A stretch of 64,000 nucleotides of DNA from JAHEDT01 sp963825615 (GTDB lineage: Bacteria; Desulfobacterota; Desulfuromonadia; Desulfuromonadales; BM103), in assembly GCA_963825615.1 (NCBI GenBank), contig CAWGTV010000008.1, forward strand, positions 124,001 through 188,000, read 5' to 3'. Both the position numbers and the translations under genes were made by a program. Shown in pieces: positions 20,971 to 30,239 of this stretch (position 1 is the stretch's first letter; every line of letters begins with the position of its first letter). The notes beneath the pieces were generated by a model, which searched no databases, was not told the origin of the DNA, and saw only the letters and a list, made by a program, of their open reading frames with translations.

Positions 20971-21930
20971 ATGAAACATGTTCTGAATACGTTCATTGTC
21001 ATGGCAGTACTTGTATGCGGCGTGACCTGGAGCGTTCCTGTCGAACGCCCAGGAGATCCTGGCGGCCATCGTTACCGCAGACCTGCCGCGCTACCAGCAG
21101 GCCCACGAGGCCATGGTCAAGGTGCTGCAATCCGGCGGCTTCGGCGAAGACAAGCTGAAGATTTTCAAGCAGACCCCCAATGCCGACAAGATGTCGTTGA
21201 CCAACAGCCTGCGCCGCGCAGAAGCCGCCGGAGCGACCTTGATTGTCACCTACGGCTCGCAGGCAACCGCCATCGCTCAAGACGAGCTGAAGAACACCCC
21301 CCTGCTCTTTGCCGATGTTTATGACCCGGTTGCCCTGGGGACGGTCAAAACCCTCGCGGCTCCCGGCACAGACGCCAGCGGCGCAACCAGCAAAACCGAC
21401 CTGGGCATGTTGATCGACAGCCTGATCGCCATCAAGCCGGTCAAGACGGTCGGCGTCCTCTACACCAAGGGAGAAAAGGGTTCGGAGCAGCAGCTGGCCG
21501 AACTGACTGGAGCAAGGCAAAACGTTCGGTTTCAGTGTTGTCAGCGAGAACGCGCGCAATCCTGAGGAAGCCAAGACAGCTCGGCAGCAAACTGGCCGCG
21601 GAAACGAGGCCCTGTTCCTGACCGAAAGCATTGCCGTCGGCCAGCAGGCCAACGAAATTCTTGCTGTCAGCCCAGGCAGGCAATTGCATCGTCTTTTCCC
21701 AGATCCCGGATCTGGTTGAGGCAGGGGCCCTGATCGGCCTCGAGGCCGACCCCGAGGAACAGGGGAAACTGGTCGCCGTGCATGCGTTGCAGGTTCTGCA
21801 GGGACAGAAAGTTCACCTCCTGCCAGTGCGGGAAGCCAAGAAGGTATCCCTGAAGATCAACGAGCAGACGGCCTCCCGCTTGGGATTGTCCATACCACCA
21901 ACGGTAGCCTCCAAAGCAAAACTCATGTAA
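20971..21930 (+). pseudogene. ABC-type substrate-binding protein (uncharacterised PF04392-like), frameshifted
   Basis: Periplasmic binding protein of the family often called ABC transporter substrate-binding, TrpX-like. It starts MKHVLNTFIVMAVLV with a signal peptide. After a frame change near 21035 it continues EILAAIVTADLPRYQQA, then FKQTPNADKMSLTNSLR, GATLIVTYGSQATAIA, PLLFADVYDPVALG and KTVGVLYTKGEKGSEQ. Further indels near 21530, 21580 and 21685 are needed to reach IVFSQIPDLVEAGALIG and the end at 21930. No permease or ATPase gene is beside it. In some bacteria such proteins pair with chemoreceptors, and one follows here. Confidence 0.65.
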
Positions 21931-21986
21931 TATATGCGAAGCTATTAACTTTCAACTAGGAAATTAATTCTGTCCGGGATACTCCT

Positions 21987-24355
21987 ATGTTTAACATGAA
22001 ACTGCGCGGCAAAATCCTTCTGGTCCTGCTGTTGGTCGCCGTTGTCCCCCTGCTGGTCAGCCTGGTTTTTCTTTCGGGCTTCAGCAAAGACCAGATTCGC
22101 AGCAGCATGGAGCAGTTTGCTGAGAAATCCAGCAATTTCGTCGAACGCAGCACAGCTCATCAGCCAGCAGGAGCTGTCCAACTACCTGCGCTTGCTGAGC
22201 AACTCTTCTGACATGGTCAATGCGCTTTACTACGCGTCTTTGACCCAGGATATCGAGCAACTGCGGGAACTGATCAAAGCCGTCCATCAGCAGTACGACA
22301 TGGACATCCTGGAGGTGCTTGATCCCGACGGAACATTGGTCCTGAGGGTTCACGCCGAGGGCTTGGAACTGCCCGAGGAACCGAGAAACCGAGCACCCGC
22401 TCGTTGCTTGCAGCGCGGGAGATCGGGGACAGTCCAGGCCGGCCTTGCAAACTTCCTGGGGAAACTGACCATCCTCGTCGTCACTCCGGTCAGGCTTCAG
22501 GACAATATCGTCGGCTACCTGGTCGGCGCCTACCTGCTGGACGATCACTTTGCCAGCCGCATCAAGGAAATGGGCGGCGTAGAAGTCGCCTTCCTCGGCG
22601 ACAATGGCGTCGTCGGAGCATCCCATCCCGACTTCCGAGGGCATGAACCTTGCACAGTTGGACAGTGAAATCATGCTGGGCGGCAAACCATACCTGCCGA
22701 TCGTGCACCAGCTGACCGGGACCTCGTTCAAACTCGTCATCGCCCAGGACCTCGACAGCGCCTTGCAGGCACAGCAATCGCTGCGCAAGCTCATGACGCT
22801 CCTGGTTGTCGTCGTTGTCGCGATCGTCCTGGTGGCCGCCCTGCTCTTCTCCCGGGCACTGACCCAGCCGTTGCTGGTCGTGGTCGACAACCTCAAGGAC
22901 ATTTCGCAGGGCGATGCCGACCTGACCCGCACCCTCAAGGTCAGCAGCAACGACGAGGTCGGCGAACTGGCCGGCAATTTCAACCGTTTCGTCGAGCGCC
23001 TGCGCGAAATGGTCCTGCGTATCCGCTCTGCCGCCGGCGACATCTTCACCGCGACGGAAAAAATCCGCCACACCTCCCAGGATGTCAGCAACGGCACGGC
23101 CAGCCAGGCAGCAGCCCTGGAAGATTCTTTCCAGGCCATCCAGGGGATCGACGAATCGACCATCGAGGTGGCCAACAGCATCAGCTCACTGCTTGAAGCC
23201 GTGGAGATTTCATCGTCGGCGACGCTGGAACTGGGCGCCACCATCGAGGAAATCGTCTCCCAGGTCGAACGTCTCTTCAGCACCATTGAGAGCGTCTCCA
23301 GTTCGATCACCGAAATGTCGGCCTCAAGTCAGCAGGTTGCCGACAACCTCGACAACCTGTCCTCGTCTACGGAAGTCACCGCGTCATCGATTACCGAGAT
23401 GGACGCTTCGATCAAGGAAGTCGAGGAAACCGCGCAGCATACCAACGAGCTCTCCGAACAGGCCAGTCGCGATGCGGAAATGGGCAAAACCGCCGTTGCC
23501 GAAACGATCGCCGGCATCCAGGCCATCCGCACAACCGTCGAAGATGCCAGCCGGGCCATCGAGGATCTCGGCAAACAGTCCGGTGAAATCGGCACGATTC
23601 TGACCGTGATCGACGATGTCGCGGACCAGACCCGCCTGCTCTCCCTGAATGCCTCGATCATCGCCGCGCAGGCCGGAGAGCATGGCAAGGGCTTTGCGGT
23701 GGTCGCCGATGAAATCCGTGAACTGGCAGAACGTACCGCGTTGTCGACCCAGGAGATTGCGACCATCATCCGTCGCCTGCAGAGCGGAACCGTCGAGGCG
23801 GTCAAGGCCATGCAAATCGGCAGCGAGCGGGTCAACCAGGAAGCCGAACGTTCCAAGGTGGCCGAACAGGCCCTGGAAAAGCTCACCGACAGTTCTCTCC
23901 GCTCGGCCGAGCAGGTCAAGAGCATCGTGCGCGCCACCCAGGAGCAGTCGCGCGGCAGCCGGCAGATTACCGAAGCGGTCAATCAGGTCGCCAATATGCT
24001 GCAGCAGATCTCGTCTGCGGTGAAACAGCAATCGGACGGCGTCCAGCAACTGGCCGAGGCCGCAGAATCGATGAAGGATATCTCTTCGCAGGTCAAGCTC
24101 AGCACCGGCGAACAGGCCAAGGGCAGCCATCAGATCAGCGCCAGCATGGAAAATATCCGCAACATGCTGCAGCAGATCGACCAGGCTTCCAAAGCGCAGT
24201 CAGAGCGCAGCCGCCAGGTGGTTGAGGCGGTCTCAGCCGTCCGCAAGGTCGCAGAAAACAATGCCGCCCGGACCGCTGAGCTCGACAAGGTCGTCGTCGA
24301 CCTCGCTGAACAGGCCAATGTGCTGGAGAGAGAGATCGGCTCGTTCAAGTCCTGA
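21987..24355 (+). pseudogene. Methyl-accepting chemotaxis protein, N-terminal half frameshifted
   Basis: Membrane chemoreceptor. The first part (MFNMKLRGKILLVLLL) gives TM1; the periplasmic sensor region (NYLRLLSNSSDMVNAL, DMDILEVLDPDGTLVLRV) needs frame changes near 22155, 22385 and 22640. From about 22640 to 24355 the frame is intact: end of the double-Cache-like sensor, TM2 (LMTLLVVVVVAIVLVAALLF), HAMP (about 22860-23010), then a long coiled-coil signalling domain with hairpin tip DQTRLLSLNASIIAAQAG and KGFAVVADEIRELAERT. The tip differs from the common ALNAAIEAARAGE, typical of a Geobacter receptor class. The C-terminal half might still be translated alone from internal starts. Confidence 0.85.
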
Positions 24356-24371
24356 CACAACAGCAAACAGT

Positions 24372-24399
24372 TTGACAAGACAGACGGTTTTCGTTAGAG
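24372..24399 (+). promoter_or_regulatory. Likely promoter of the metX riboswitch transcript
   Basis: TTGACA at 24372-24377, then 16 bases, then TTAGAG at 24394-24399, giving a start point shortly before the riboswitch P1 helix at 24421. The -35 is perfect, the -10 is weak. Confidence 0.55.
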
Positions 24400-24420
24400 T
24401 TTCGCCTACATAGCAATGCG

Positions 24421-24553
24421 TCTTTATCAAGAGTGGTGGAGGGACAGGCCCTTTGAAGCCACAGCAACCGACCCGTCGTCGCCAAGGCTTTGGCGGGTGC
24501 CAGGTGCTAAATCCAACCCGCCAAAGCCTTGACGACGGCGGGGGAGATGAGGA
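24421..24553 (+). promoter_or_regulatory. SAM-I (S-box) riboswitch upstream of metX
   Basis: The conserved S-box core is clear: ATCAAGAGTGGTGGAGGGAC, then CCCTTTGAAGCC, CAGCAACC, and GGTGCTAAATCC. P1 is closed by TCTTTATC (24421-24428) pairing with GATGAGGA (24546-24553). SAM binding should favour the terminator at 24591-24624 and so shut off metX when methionine supply is ample. The P3 and P4 arms are long. The 5' side of P3 (24475-24500) is almost fully complementary to the 3' part after J3/4 (about 24523-24545), so an alternative 22-bp helix could compete with the ligand-bound fold. Confidence 0.93.
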
Positions 24554-24590
24554 CGGAGCCCGCGATACCACTGCATAAACGTATCTGCCG

Positions 24591-24624
24591 GCCCCTTCTC
24601 ATTTTTTCGGGAAGGGGCTTTTTT
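24591..24624 (+). terminator. Riboswitch-linked intrinsic terminator
   Basis: Stem GCCCCTTC / GAAGGGGC with a T-rich loop and six T, 26 bases before the metX start. Placed as the expression platform of the SAM-I riboswitch. Confidence 0.88.
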
Positions 24625-24649
24625 AATTGCTGCAACATGTGGACAAAAG

Positions 24650-25783
24650 ATGAGTGAACCGGGCATCGTCAAAACCGAATTAATCGACTTCAACGTCGAA
24701 CTGCGGCTGGAAAGCGGCCGTTTGCTCGGTCCGCTGACCCTTGCCTACGAGACCTATGGCACTCTGAACAGCGACAAGAGCAACGCCATCCTGGTTGCAC
24801 ACGCATGGACCGGGGATGCCCATGCCGCAGGCAGACATACCCAGGACGATCGAAAACCGGGCTGGTGGGACGACATGATCGGACCAGGCAAAGTGCTCGA
24901 TACCGATCGTTACTTCGTCATCTGTTCAAACGTTATCGGCTCCTGTTTCGGGTCCACCGGACCAACCAGCATCAACCCCAGGACCGGCAAACCCTACAAT
25001 CTGCAGTTCCCGGTGATCATGGTGCGCGACATGGTGCGTGCCCAGCAGCTGCTCCTTGATCATCTGCAGATCAAGCAACTGCTGAGCGTCATCGGTGGCA
25101 GCATGGGCGCCATGCAGGCGATCGAGTGGGGGATTCACTATCCGAGCCGGGTCCGTTCCATTATTCCCATCGCCGGCACCGGGCGTCCTTCGCCCATGGC
25201 CATCGCATTGAATGCTCTGGCCCGTCAGGCGATCTACAACGATCCGATGTGGCGCAAGGGCAACTACCGGCCCGAGCATCCCCCCGCGGACGGCCTGGCA
25301 CTGGCCCGCGCTGTCGGGCACATCTCCTTTCTTTCCGACCCGTCGATGAATCTCAAGTTCGGGCGACGCTTTTCCGCCCGCGACGGCCAGTTTGATTTTT
25401 TCGGTCAATTCGAAATCGAGCGTTACCTGGCTTACAACGGCCGCAACTTCGTCGACCGATTTGACACCAACAGCTTTCTTTACCTCGCCAAGGCCCTCGA
25501 CCTCTACGATGTCGCCTGGGGCTTCGAGGGACTCGAAGAAGCGCTGAGCAGTCTTGTCTGCCCATCGCTCTGGTTTGCTTTCACCTCGGACTGGCTCTAT
25601 CCGCCATATCAGACGGAAGAGTTGATCGAAGTCCTGCAAAAACAGGGCAAGACAGCAGAATATCACCTGGTCGATTCTGATTATGGCCATGATTCGTTCC
25701 TGGTGGAACCGGAGAAATTTACCCCGAAGATTGTGGGATTTCTTGAACGCTTGACGGTTACCTATGAGTCGAGAGAACAATGA
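24650..25783 (+). CDS. metX: Homoserine O-acetyltransferase MetX
   Basis: Alpha/beta-hydrolase that transfers acetyl (or, in some members, succinyl) from CoA to homoserine, opening methionine synthesis. It is 377 residues. Nucleophile Ser151 sits in VIGGSMGAMQA; the acid and histidine come late, with GHDSFL near residue 345. The oxyanion region AHAWTGDAHAAG and the family stretch GSCFGSTGP are present. It starts at ATG 24650; the ribosome-binding site is weak. Control by the upstream SAM riboswitch is the clear regulation. metW, which often follows metX, is absent. The acyl-donor preference cannot be read from the sequence here. Confidence 0.93.
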   Translation: MSEPGIVKTELIDFNVELRLESGRLLGPLTLAYETYGTLNSDKSNAILVAHAWTGDAHAAGRHTQDDRKPGWWDDMIGPGKVLDTDRYFVICSNVIGSCFGSTGPTSINPRTGKPYNLQFPVIMVRDMVRAQQLLLDHLQIKQLLSVIGGSMGAMQAIEWGIHYPSRVRSIIPIAGTGRPSPMAIALNALARQAIYNDPMWRKGNYRPEHPPADGLALARAVGHISFLSDPSMNLKFGRRFSARDGQFDFFGQFEIERYLAYNGRNFVDRFDTNSFLYLAKALDLYDVAWGFEGLEEALSSLVCPSLWFAFTSDWLYPPYQTEELIEVLQKQGKTAEYHLVDSDYGHDSFLVEPEKFTPKIVGFLERLTVTYESREQ

Positions 25784-25786
25784 CTA

Positions 25787-26393
25787 ACGGGCAACAGATG
25801 ACCAATCTGTTGCCCGTTTCCATTCCTGCTTTTGACTTGGCTTATGCCCTTCCCGTCGAGTGCCGCTGAACAGAATGAAATTAATCCGGGACGCGAAGAA
25901 AAACTGTCTGAGTCTGCCGCAGCGTCAGCGCAGGCAGGTGAGTTTTTTTCTTCGCCGGATTGATTTCATGGCGGGAGGGAACCCGCCATAGTGCATTGCG
26001 CTACAGCGGACAAACGGGGAGCGGCCTTTTTTTGACTACTTTTCTTGGTCGAGCAAAGAGAAGTAGGGCGCCTGCCGGTCACGAGCGGCAAGAACTCCAT
26101 TTCAGCGTTTAAGGTCAAAACCCTGGGGTTGCGCCCCCTGACAATGCCTTACTCTTTTTACTTGCCCAAAATGAGTAAGTCAAAAAAGCTCCCTCTTGCC
26201 CACCATGGCGCTGTGCGCCACGGCAGGACGCCTCACGCCAGAGTTTTTGCGGCCGGAAAAACTCGCTACGCTCAGACAGTTTTCCGTTTCCAACACACTG
26301 CTCCGGCCGCGACAACAGGGGTTTTTAAAGTCAAAAACCCATTAAAAGCAGACAAACAAAACGGGCAACAGATTGGTCATCTGTTGCCCGTTG
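25787..26393. repeat. Structured intergenic element bounded by two matching palindromes
   Basis: No supported gene. The left edge (25787-25819) is ACGGGCAACAGAT-GACCA-ATCTGTTGCCCGT. The right edge (26359-26391) is the same palindrome with its loop inverted (TTGGTC). Between them lie further inverted repeats: CTACTTTTCTT with AAGAGAAGTAG (26034-26067), CTTACTC with GAGTAAG (about 26147-26178), GCGGCCGGA with TCCGGCCGC (26249-26313), and AAAACTGTCTGAG (about 25910) with CTCAGACAGTTTT (about 26270). The left palindrome can act as terminator for metX (TTTCC follows). It resembles multi-stem intergenic repeats seen in proteobacteria. Confidence 0.7.
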
Positions 26394-26415
26394 GTCATCT
26401 TCTATGCAACACCCT

Positions 26416-26589
26416 CTAATCCTCCCCATCAAACAAACTCATCTGATCGAAGCGATGCTTCTCAACCTTGAACGGCAAAGGAAAGTAACGAGGGCATTCA
26501 AGCAGCAGATTGACCGCAGGCTGCTTGCAGGAGCGCAGACATTTGACGCAGAGCGTGTTCACTGTTTTGGCGTCAGTTGATGAATTCAT
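26416..26589 (-). CDS. Small Cys-rich protein of unknown function (57 aa)
   Basis: A 57-residue frame downstream of mnmH on the same strand. It has Cys at 14, 17, 21 and 32 in the pattern CVKCLRSCKQP and LECPRYFPLPF, which suggests a metal-binding or redox mini-protein. The ribosome-binding site is weak. The composition and the ordered C-terminal stretch (PFKVEKHRFDQ) look like a real protein and recall small conserved proteins of Geobacter relatives, but I cannot name a family. Confidence 0.6.
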   Translation of the reverse strand: MNSSTDAKTVNTLCVKCLRSCKQPAVNLLLECPRYFPLPFKVEKHRFDQMSLFDGED

Positions 26590-26653
26590 GGTGTTATCCG
26601 GTCAGAGTGTTTTGCAAACACTCTATCAGGCCAAGGCCCTCCCAGTAAAGCTC

Positions 26654-27709
26654 TCAATCTGCACCGGACTGCCGGCCCAGGACTTCTGCAACGGCCGATT
26701 GAATCCTCACGATAGCGGACGTTTCCGGCTCCAGGTCTACCTCGATACGCCTTTCCGGCAACGTGTGCTGGTAGAGAGGGTCATAGTAATTCACCATCAA
26801 TTCACTGACCAGCTCCTCCCAGAGACCGGCATCCAGCAATTGCAGATAGTGAGTCACGGTTTCCTTGCCGAGCTTGTCCTTGAGAGCCCGGATAGGCTGA
26901 GTGAACCCCTCCTTGAGTCGGTCGACTGCAGGGTAATCCGCGAGGATGTTTCTGACTCTTGCGGCAAGTGAGGCATGTAACCAGATCGAGGTCTCGGTCT
27001 GCAGCGCACGGTAGACCGTTAGCGGCAGAGCCACCCGGCCAATATGTCGGCTTTCCCCTTCGGCCAGGGCATAGCCGTCACAGGGGATCTTGCGCAGTTC
27101 GTCCCAGAGTAACGCATCGAACATCTTCTGGTTCGGTTGCGGCGGCAGCCCCAGATTGCCAAAGGCGCTGCCGCGGTGATTGGCCAATCCCTCCAGGTCG
27201 ATGACAGGATAGCCCTGTTCCGCCAGACAGTGCAGATAATGGGTCTTGCCGACACCGGTCAGACCGCGGAAGACCAGCAAACGGCCCCAGCGCGCTTGCT
27301 CGAAGAAATCCAGCACCTGCCGGCGGAAGCCTTTGTGCCCCCCCGACAACTGACGGGCCGGAATCCCGGCCAGTTCTAGAAACTGGGTCAGAGCCAGGCT
27401 ACGCATACCGCCCCGCCAACAGAAGACAACGACTGGCAGAACAGTGCCGGCCTGATGTGAGGCCACTTGTTCAATCAAGGCCGGAATTTTCGGCGCCACA
27501 AGCTCGACGCCGCGTCGCCGGGCCTGCTGCTTGCCAACCTTCTTGTAAAGCGTGCCCACTTCGGCCCTCTCTGCATTGTCGAGGAGCGGCACGTTGATCG
27601 CACCAGGGATGGTCGCCTCGGCGTACTCATCCGGGCTGCGGGCATCGACCATCAATGCACCTCTGTCGCGCAGGGTTATGACTTGTTCCAGTGAGATTGT
27701 GATCGACAT
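26654..27709 (-). CDS. mnmH: tRNA 2-selenouridine synthase MnmH (SelU)
   Basis: Replaces the sulfur of 2-thiouridine at tRNA wobble position 34 with selenium from selenophosphate, through a geranylated intermediate. It is 351 residues. The N-terminal rhodanese domain (1-130) has active-site Cys in VFCWRGGMRS, with the Trp-Arg-Gly-Gly loop that marks SelU. The C-terminal P-loop domain has GLTGVGKT near residue 150. It implies the organism uses selenium (a SelD source) even though no selD is in the window. Transcribed away from the initiator tRNA gene. Confidence 0.93.
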   Translation of the reverse strand: MSITISLEQVITLRDRGALMVDARSPDEYAEATIPGAINVPLLDNAERAEVGTLYKKVGKQQARRRGVELVAPKIPALIEQVASHQAGTVLPVVVFCWRGGMRSLALTQFLELAGIPARQLSGGHKGFRRQVLDFFEQARWGRLLVFRGLTGVGKTHYLHCLAEQGYPVIDLEGLANHRGSAFGNLGLPPQPNQKMFDALLWDELRKIPCDGYALAEGESRHIGRVALPLTVYRALQTETSIWLHASLAARVRNILADYPAVDRLKEGFTQPIRALKDKLGKETVTHYLQLLDAGLWEELVSELMVNYYDPLYQHTLPERRIEVDLEPETSAIVRIQSAVAEVLGRQSGAD

Positions 27710-27788
27710 AGCAAGGGCTCTCAGTTGCAGTGTTTATACTCCAAAAGATAGCTACCGGCAAGCGGGGAGCCCCGATCTGAAGAAAAGG

Positions 27789-27817
27789 TTGACAAGGTCG
27801 CAGGCTTCCGGTAGTTT
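27789..27817 (+). promoter_or_regulatory. Promoter of the initiator tRNA gene
   Basis: TTGACA (27789-27794), 17 bases, TAGTTT (27812-27817), 12 bases before the mature tRNA start. A GC-rich discriminator-like stretch (GGCGCC) follows the -10, as in stringently controlled stable-RNA promoters. Confidence 0.75.
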
Positions 27818-27829
27818 GGCGCCTCTCGT

Positions 27830-27906
<77 letters not shown>

Positions 27907-27917
27907 AAATTATCGAG

Positions 27918-27948
27918 GGGGATCAGCAAACATCGCTGGTCCCTTTTT
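27918..27948 (+). terminator. Terminator after tRNA-fMet
   Basis: Stem GGGATCAGC / GCTGGTCCC (one G-T pair), eight-base loop, then five T. It lies 11 bases past the tRNA end. Confidence 0.88.
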
Positions 27949-28052
27949 GCGTTGCTGGCTGAAGATTGGTCAGGGTGTTTCAGCAGTTGACAAGGTCTGA
28001 ATCTCTGTAAATATTTGAGGATCTCCTTATCATTAGTGTCTTGGGGAGTCTT

Positions 28053-28496
28053 ATGCCATATCAAATTGAACGTTGCCGGCAAGGCTACTACTGGATCCGC
28101 TACAGTGGAACCGTCGACCTTGATTTACGGTTAGAGGCGTTACAGGCTGTGGAAACCTGCTCCCGGGACATTCCGATCAGAGGCAACCTCATCGATTTCA
28201 GAAACGCTGATTTGTGCTGTTCCTTTGATGAGCAATTCAAATTCGCGACCGCAGCAACGGGGCAGTCAGGTCACCTCGGCAGAAAAGCCGCATACCTCGT
28301 CAAAGAGATGCACTCTGCACCGATCGAGATCCTGAAACTTGCCATGAGTAACAGGGGGATCGAAACCCGGGTGTTTTCAGATGATCAGGAAGCTATCAAC
28401 TGGCTGACCAACGGTTGTTATCATTCTTGCGAGGAGTTTAAACGCTGCTGCCCGCTAAGCATTAACGGCCTTACAAAATCTGGCGATTCAACCTGA
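28053..28496 (+). CDS. STAS-like small protein of unknown function
   Basis: 147 residues from ATG 28053 behind a GGGGAG site. The alternating strand-helix pattern (YYWIRYSGTVDLDLRLEAL, GNLIDFRNADLCCSF, AAYLVKEMHSAPIEIL, TRVFSDDQEAINWL) resembles STAS/SpoIIAA-like domains found in Geobacter relatives. It is Cys-rich near the end (CYHSCEEFKRCC), which is unusual. Not membrane-associated. No partner gene is obvious; it stands alone between the tRNA and a strong bidirectional terminator. Function not assigned. Confidence 0.7.
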   Translation: MPYQIERCRQGYYWIRYSGTVDLDLRLEALQAVETCSRDIPIRGNLIDFRNADLCCSFDEQFKFATAATGQSGHLGRKAAYLVKEMHSAPIEILKLAMSNRGIETRVFSDDQEAINWLTNGCYHSCEEFKRCCPLSINGLTKSGDST

Positions 28497-28528
28497 ACTC
28501 TGCGCGGAACAAATGACCTCTGGCATAA

Positions 28529-28566
28529 CGCAGAAGGGGCCTTGCTAATGCAAGGCCCCTTCTGCG
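28529..28566. terminator. Bidirectional terminator between STAS-like and CBS genes
   Basis: Perfect 17-bp stem (CGCAGAAGGGGCCTTGC with its complement) and TAAT loop. It lies between convergent genes and can serve both. T-runs are poor on either side, so strength rests on the stem. Confidence 0.75.
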
Positions 28567-28583
28567 TCTATCGTCCATTCTGG

Positions 28584-29420
28584 TTAGTTCGCGCCTTGCA
28601 GCATATTTGGTACGCAACCCGCCCCCCCTAGCATGCGATTGATAAAACCTGCACCCTGTTTGTCAATCACCCTGCCTATATCCGTCTGCGTCAGGATACC
28701 GGATATCTTGCCAAGTTCATCAACGACCAGCAAGCGCCTTACCGATTGCTTGCGCATCAAGTCGACCATATCGTGAGGCGCCGCAGTTAAAGGTGTGGAC
28801 ACAATGGTGGGGCTCATCACTGCACCGACGGAAACAGCGGTCAGGTTCACGCCATTGGCGATATTGCGGACAACATCCCGCTCGGTAAACATCCCCACGG
28901 GCTGGCCATTTTCCATCACCACGATGCAACTCACCGAACGCCTCGCCATCTGTGACAAAGCGTAGCGGGCAGGCACATCGGGGGTAACATGCAGAACCTG
29001 CGAGGACATCAGTTGCGCAACGGTTTTGATCCCGTCAAAGGCTTTGTCCCGCAGGGAGCGGACCAAGTCAGTCTGGGTAAAGATCCCCACCATATCTAGG
29101 CGCCCGTCGAGCACCACCAAGTGGCGGAGGTTGTGCTGACAGAAAACCTGGTAGCCCTGATCAACAGTCATGTCCTCGGAAACGGTCATGACCGGTTTGT
29201 TCATGACTTCTTTGATCAGCAGTTCAGGCTGACCGAGCAACCAGTTGGCCGCAAACACCACATCCCGTTCGGTAAGGATGCCGATTGGTTCGTCGTGCGC
29301 AAGAACGACAATGCAACTGATAAGCCTCTCACTCATGACCTGCAAGGCTTCTAGTACCCTAGCCTCGGCCTCAATGGCCACGACAGGTCGAGATGCATAC
29401 TTGCCGATTGTTTGTTTCAT
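28584..29420 (-). CDS. Protein with four CBS domains
   Basis: 278 residues from ATG 29420 (MKQTIGKYASRPVV), preceded by GGGGGGC. Two Bateman modules are seen: CBS motifs PVGMFTERDVV, PIGILTERDVV, MVGIFTQTDLV and ISGILTQTDIG recur at regular spacing. There is no linked enzyme, channel or DNA-binding domain, so it is a stand-alone adenine-nucleotide or SAM sensor. Such proteins regulate partners by binding; the partner is not visible here. The C-terminus (GAGFINRMLGGAGCVP) is an odd glycine-rich tail. Confidence 0.88.
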   Translation of the reverse strand: MKQTIGKYASRPVVAIEAEARVLEALQVMSERLISCIVVLAHDEPIGILTERDVVFAANWLLGQPELLIKEVMNKPVMTVSEDMTVDQGYQVFCQHNLRHLVVLDGRLDMVGIFTQTDLVRSLRDKAFDGIKTVAQLMSSQVLHVTPDVPARYALSQMARRSVSCIVVMENGQPVGMFTERDVVRNIANGVNLTAVSVGAVMSPTIVSTPLTAAPHDMVDLMRKQSVRRLLVVDELGKISGILTQTDIGRVIDKQGAGFINRMLGGAGCVPNMLQGAN

Positions 29421-29678
29421 GCGCCCCCCAAACTCTTTGCAAAACCAGATTCCGCCATTCACCGGCAACAAGCAGGTTATTTCCCTGCAAAAACGGCAAC
29501 GACCGCCTTTATTATGGCGTTCTCATTTATTGTGCAAAATTAGTTCCATTTGCAAAAGGCGCGACTAAAGAAAGTTTCGGGGAGTGCATCGCCGGGGAAA
29601 ATCTTAGCAAAAAAAGCCTACGGCATTGCCGTGACGCAGGATCGAGGATGTCGCTCTGTGATGCTAAAGGCCAATCAG

Positions 29679-30200
29679 CTAGGTCAACAATTCGTCATAA
29701 GCCTGACGGTAAGCCTTCAGGTCCTGGTCTGAAAAACAGGTGACAACAACGCGCGGAGAGGTCTCTTCGGAGGCAATAAAATCAAGGATCACCCGCAGGG
29801 CGATGCGACTGGCCCGCTCAATCGGAAAACGATAAACACCGGTACTGATTGACGGGAAGGCGATGCTCCTTAATTTATGGTCGACTGCTAACTGCAGGCA
29901 GTTGCGGTAACAACCCGCCAGGAGATTCGCTTCATTCGCGCCACCACCCTGCCAAACCGGCCCAACAGTGTGGATCACGAAGCGGCATGGCAGATTATAT
30001 CCGGCGGTCATTTTGGCTTCTCCCGTCGGGCAGCCGCCCAATGCGCGACACTCTTCCAACAGTTGCGGGCCAGCGGCGCGGTGAATGGCACCATCCACAC
30101 CACCGCCACCAAGCAGGCTCTGGTTGGCGGCATTTACGATCGCATCGACCTCGAGGCTGGTGATGTCGCCTTTGATAATCTCGATCTTTTCGTGCACCAT
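29679..30200 (-). CDS. Macrodomain protein (ADP-ribose-1-phosphate / O-acetyl-ADP-ribose hydrolase type)
   Basis: 173 residues from ATG 30200 behind AGGAGG. A single macrodomain of the AF1521/YmdB class: the ligand loop NAANQSLLGGGGVDGAIH at residues 23-40 has the catalytic-type Asn/Asp, and SISTGVYRFP forms the phosphate loop. Members remove acyl or phosphate groups from ADP-ribose derivatives. It lies 39 bases after a 2H phosphoesterase on the same strand, an arrangement that suggests a shared substrate path (ADP-ribose cyclic phosphate). Which reaction is used cannot be read from sequence alone. Confidence 0.93.
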   Translation of the reverse strand: MVHEKIEIIKGDITSLEVDAIVNAANQSLLGGGGVDGAIHRAAGPQLLEECRALGGCPTGEAKMTAGYNLPCRFVIHTVGPVWQGGGANEANLLAGCYRNCLQLAVDHKLRSIAFPSISTGVYRFPIERASRIALRVILDFIASEETSPRVVVTCFSDQDLKAYRQAYDELLT

Positions 30201-30239
30201 CGCGGCCTCCTGACTCAACAGAAATCTGTAATTTGATTT

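Noticed and set aside
29471..29678. Short plus-strand frames between the CBS and macrodomain genes (29245-29568, 29393-29743)
   Set aside because: They overlap convergent genes or cross the spacer without any domain or convincing start.
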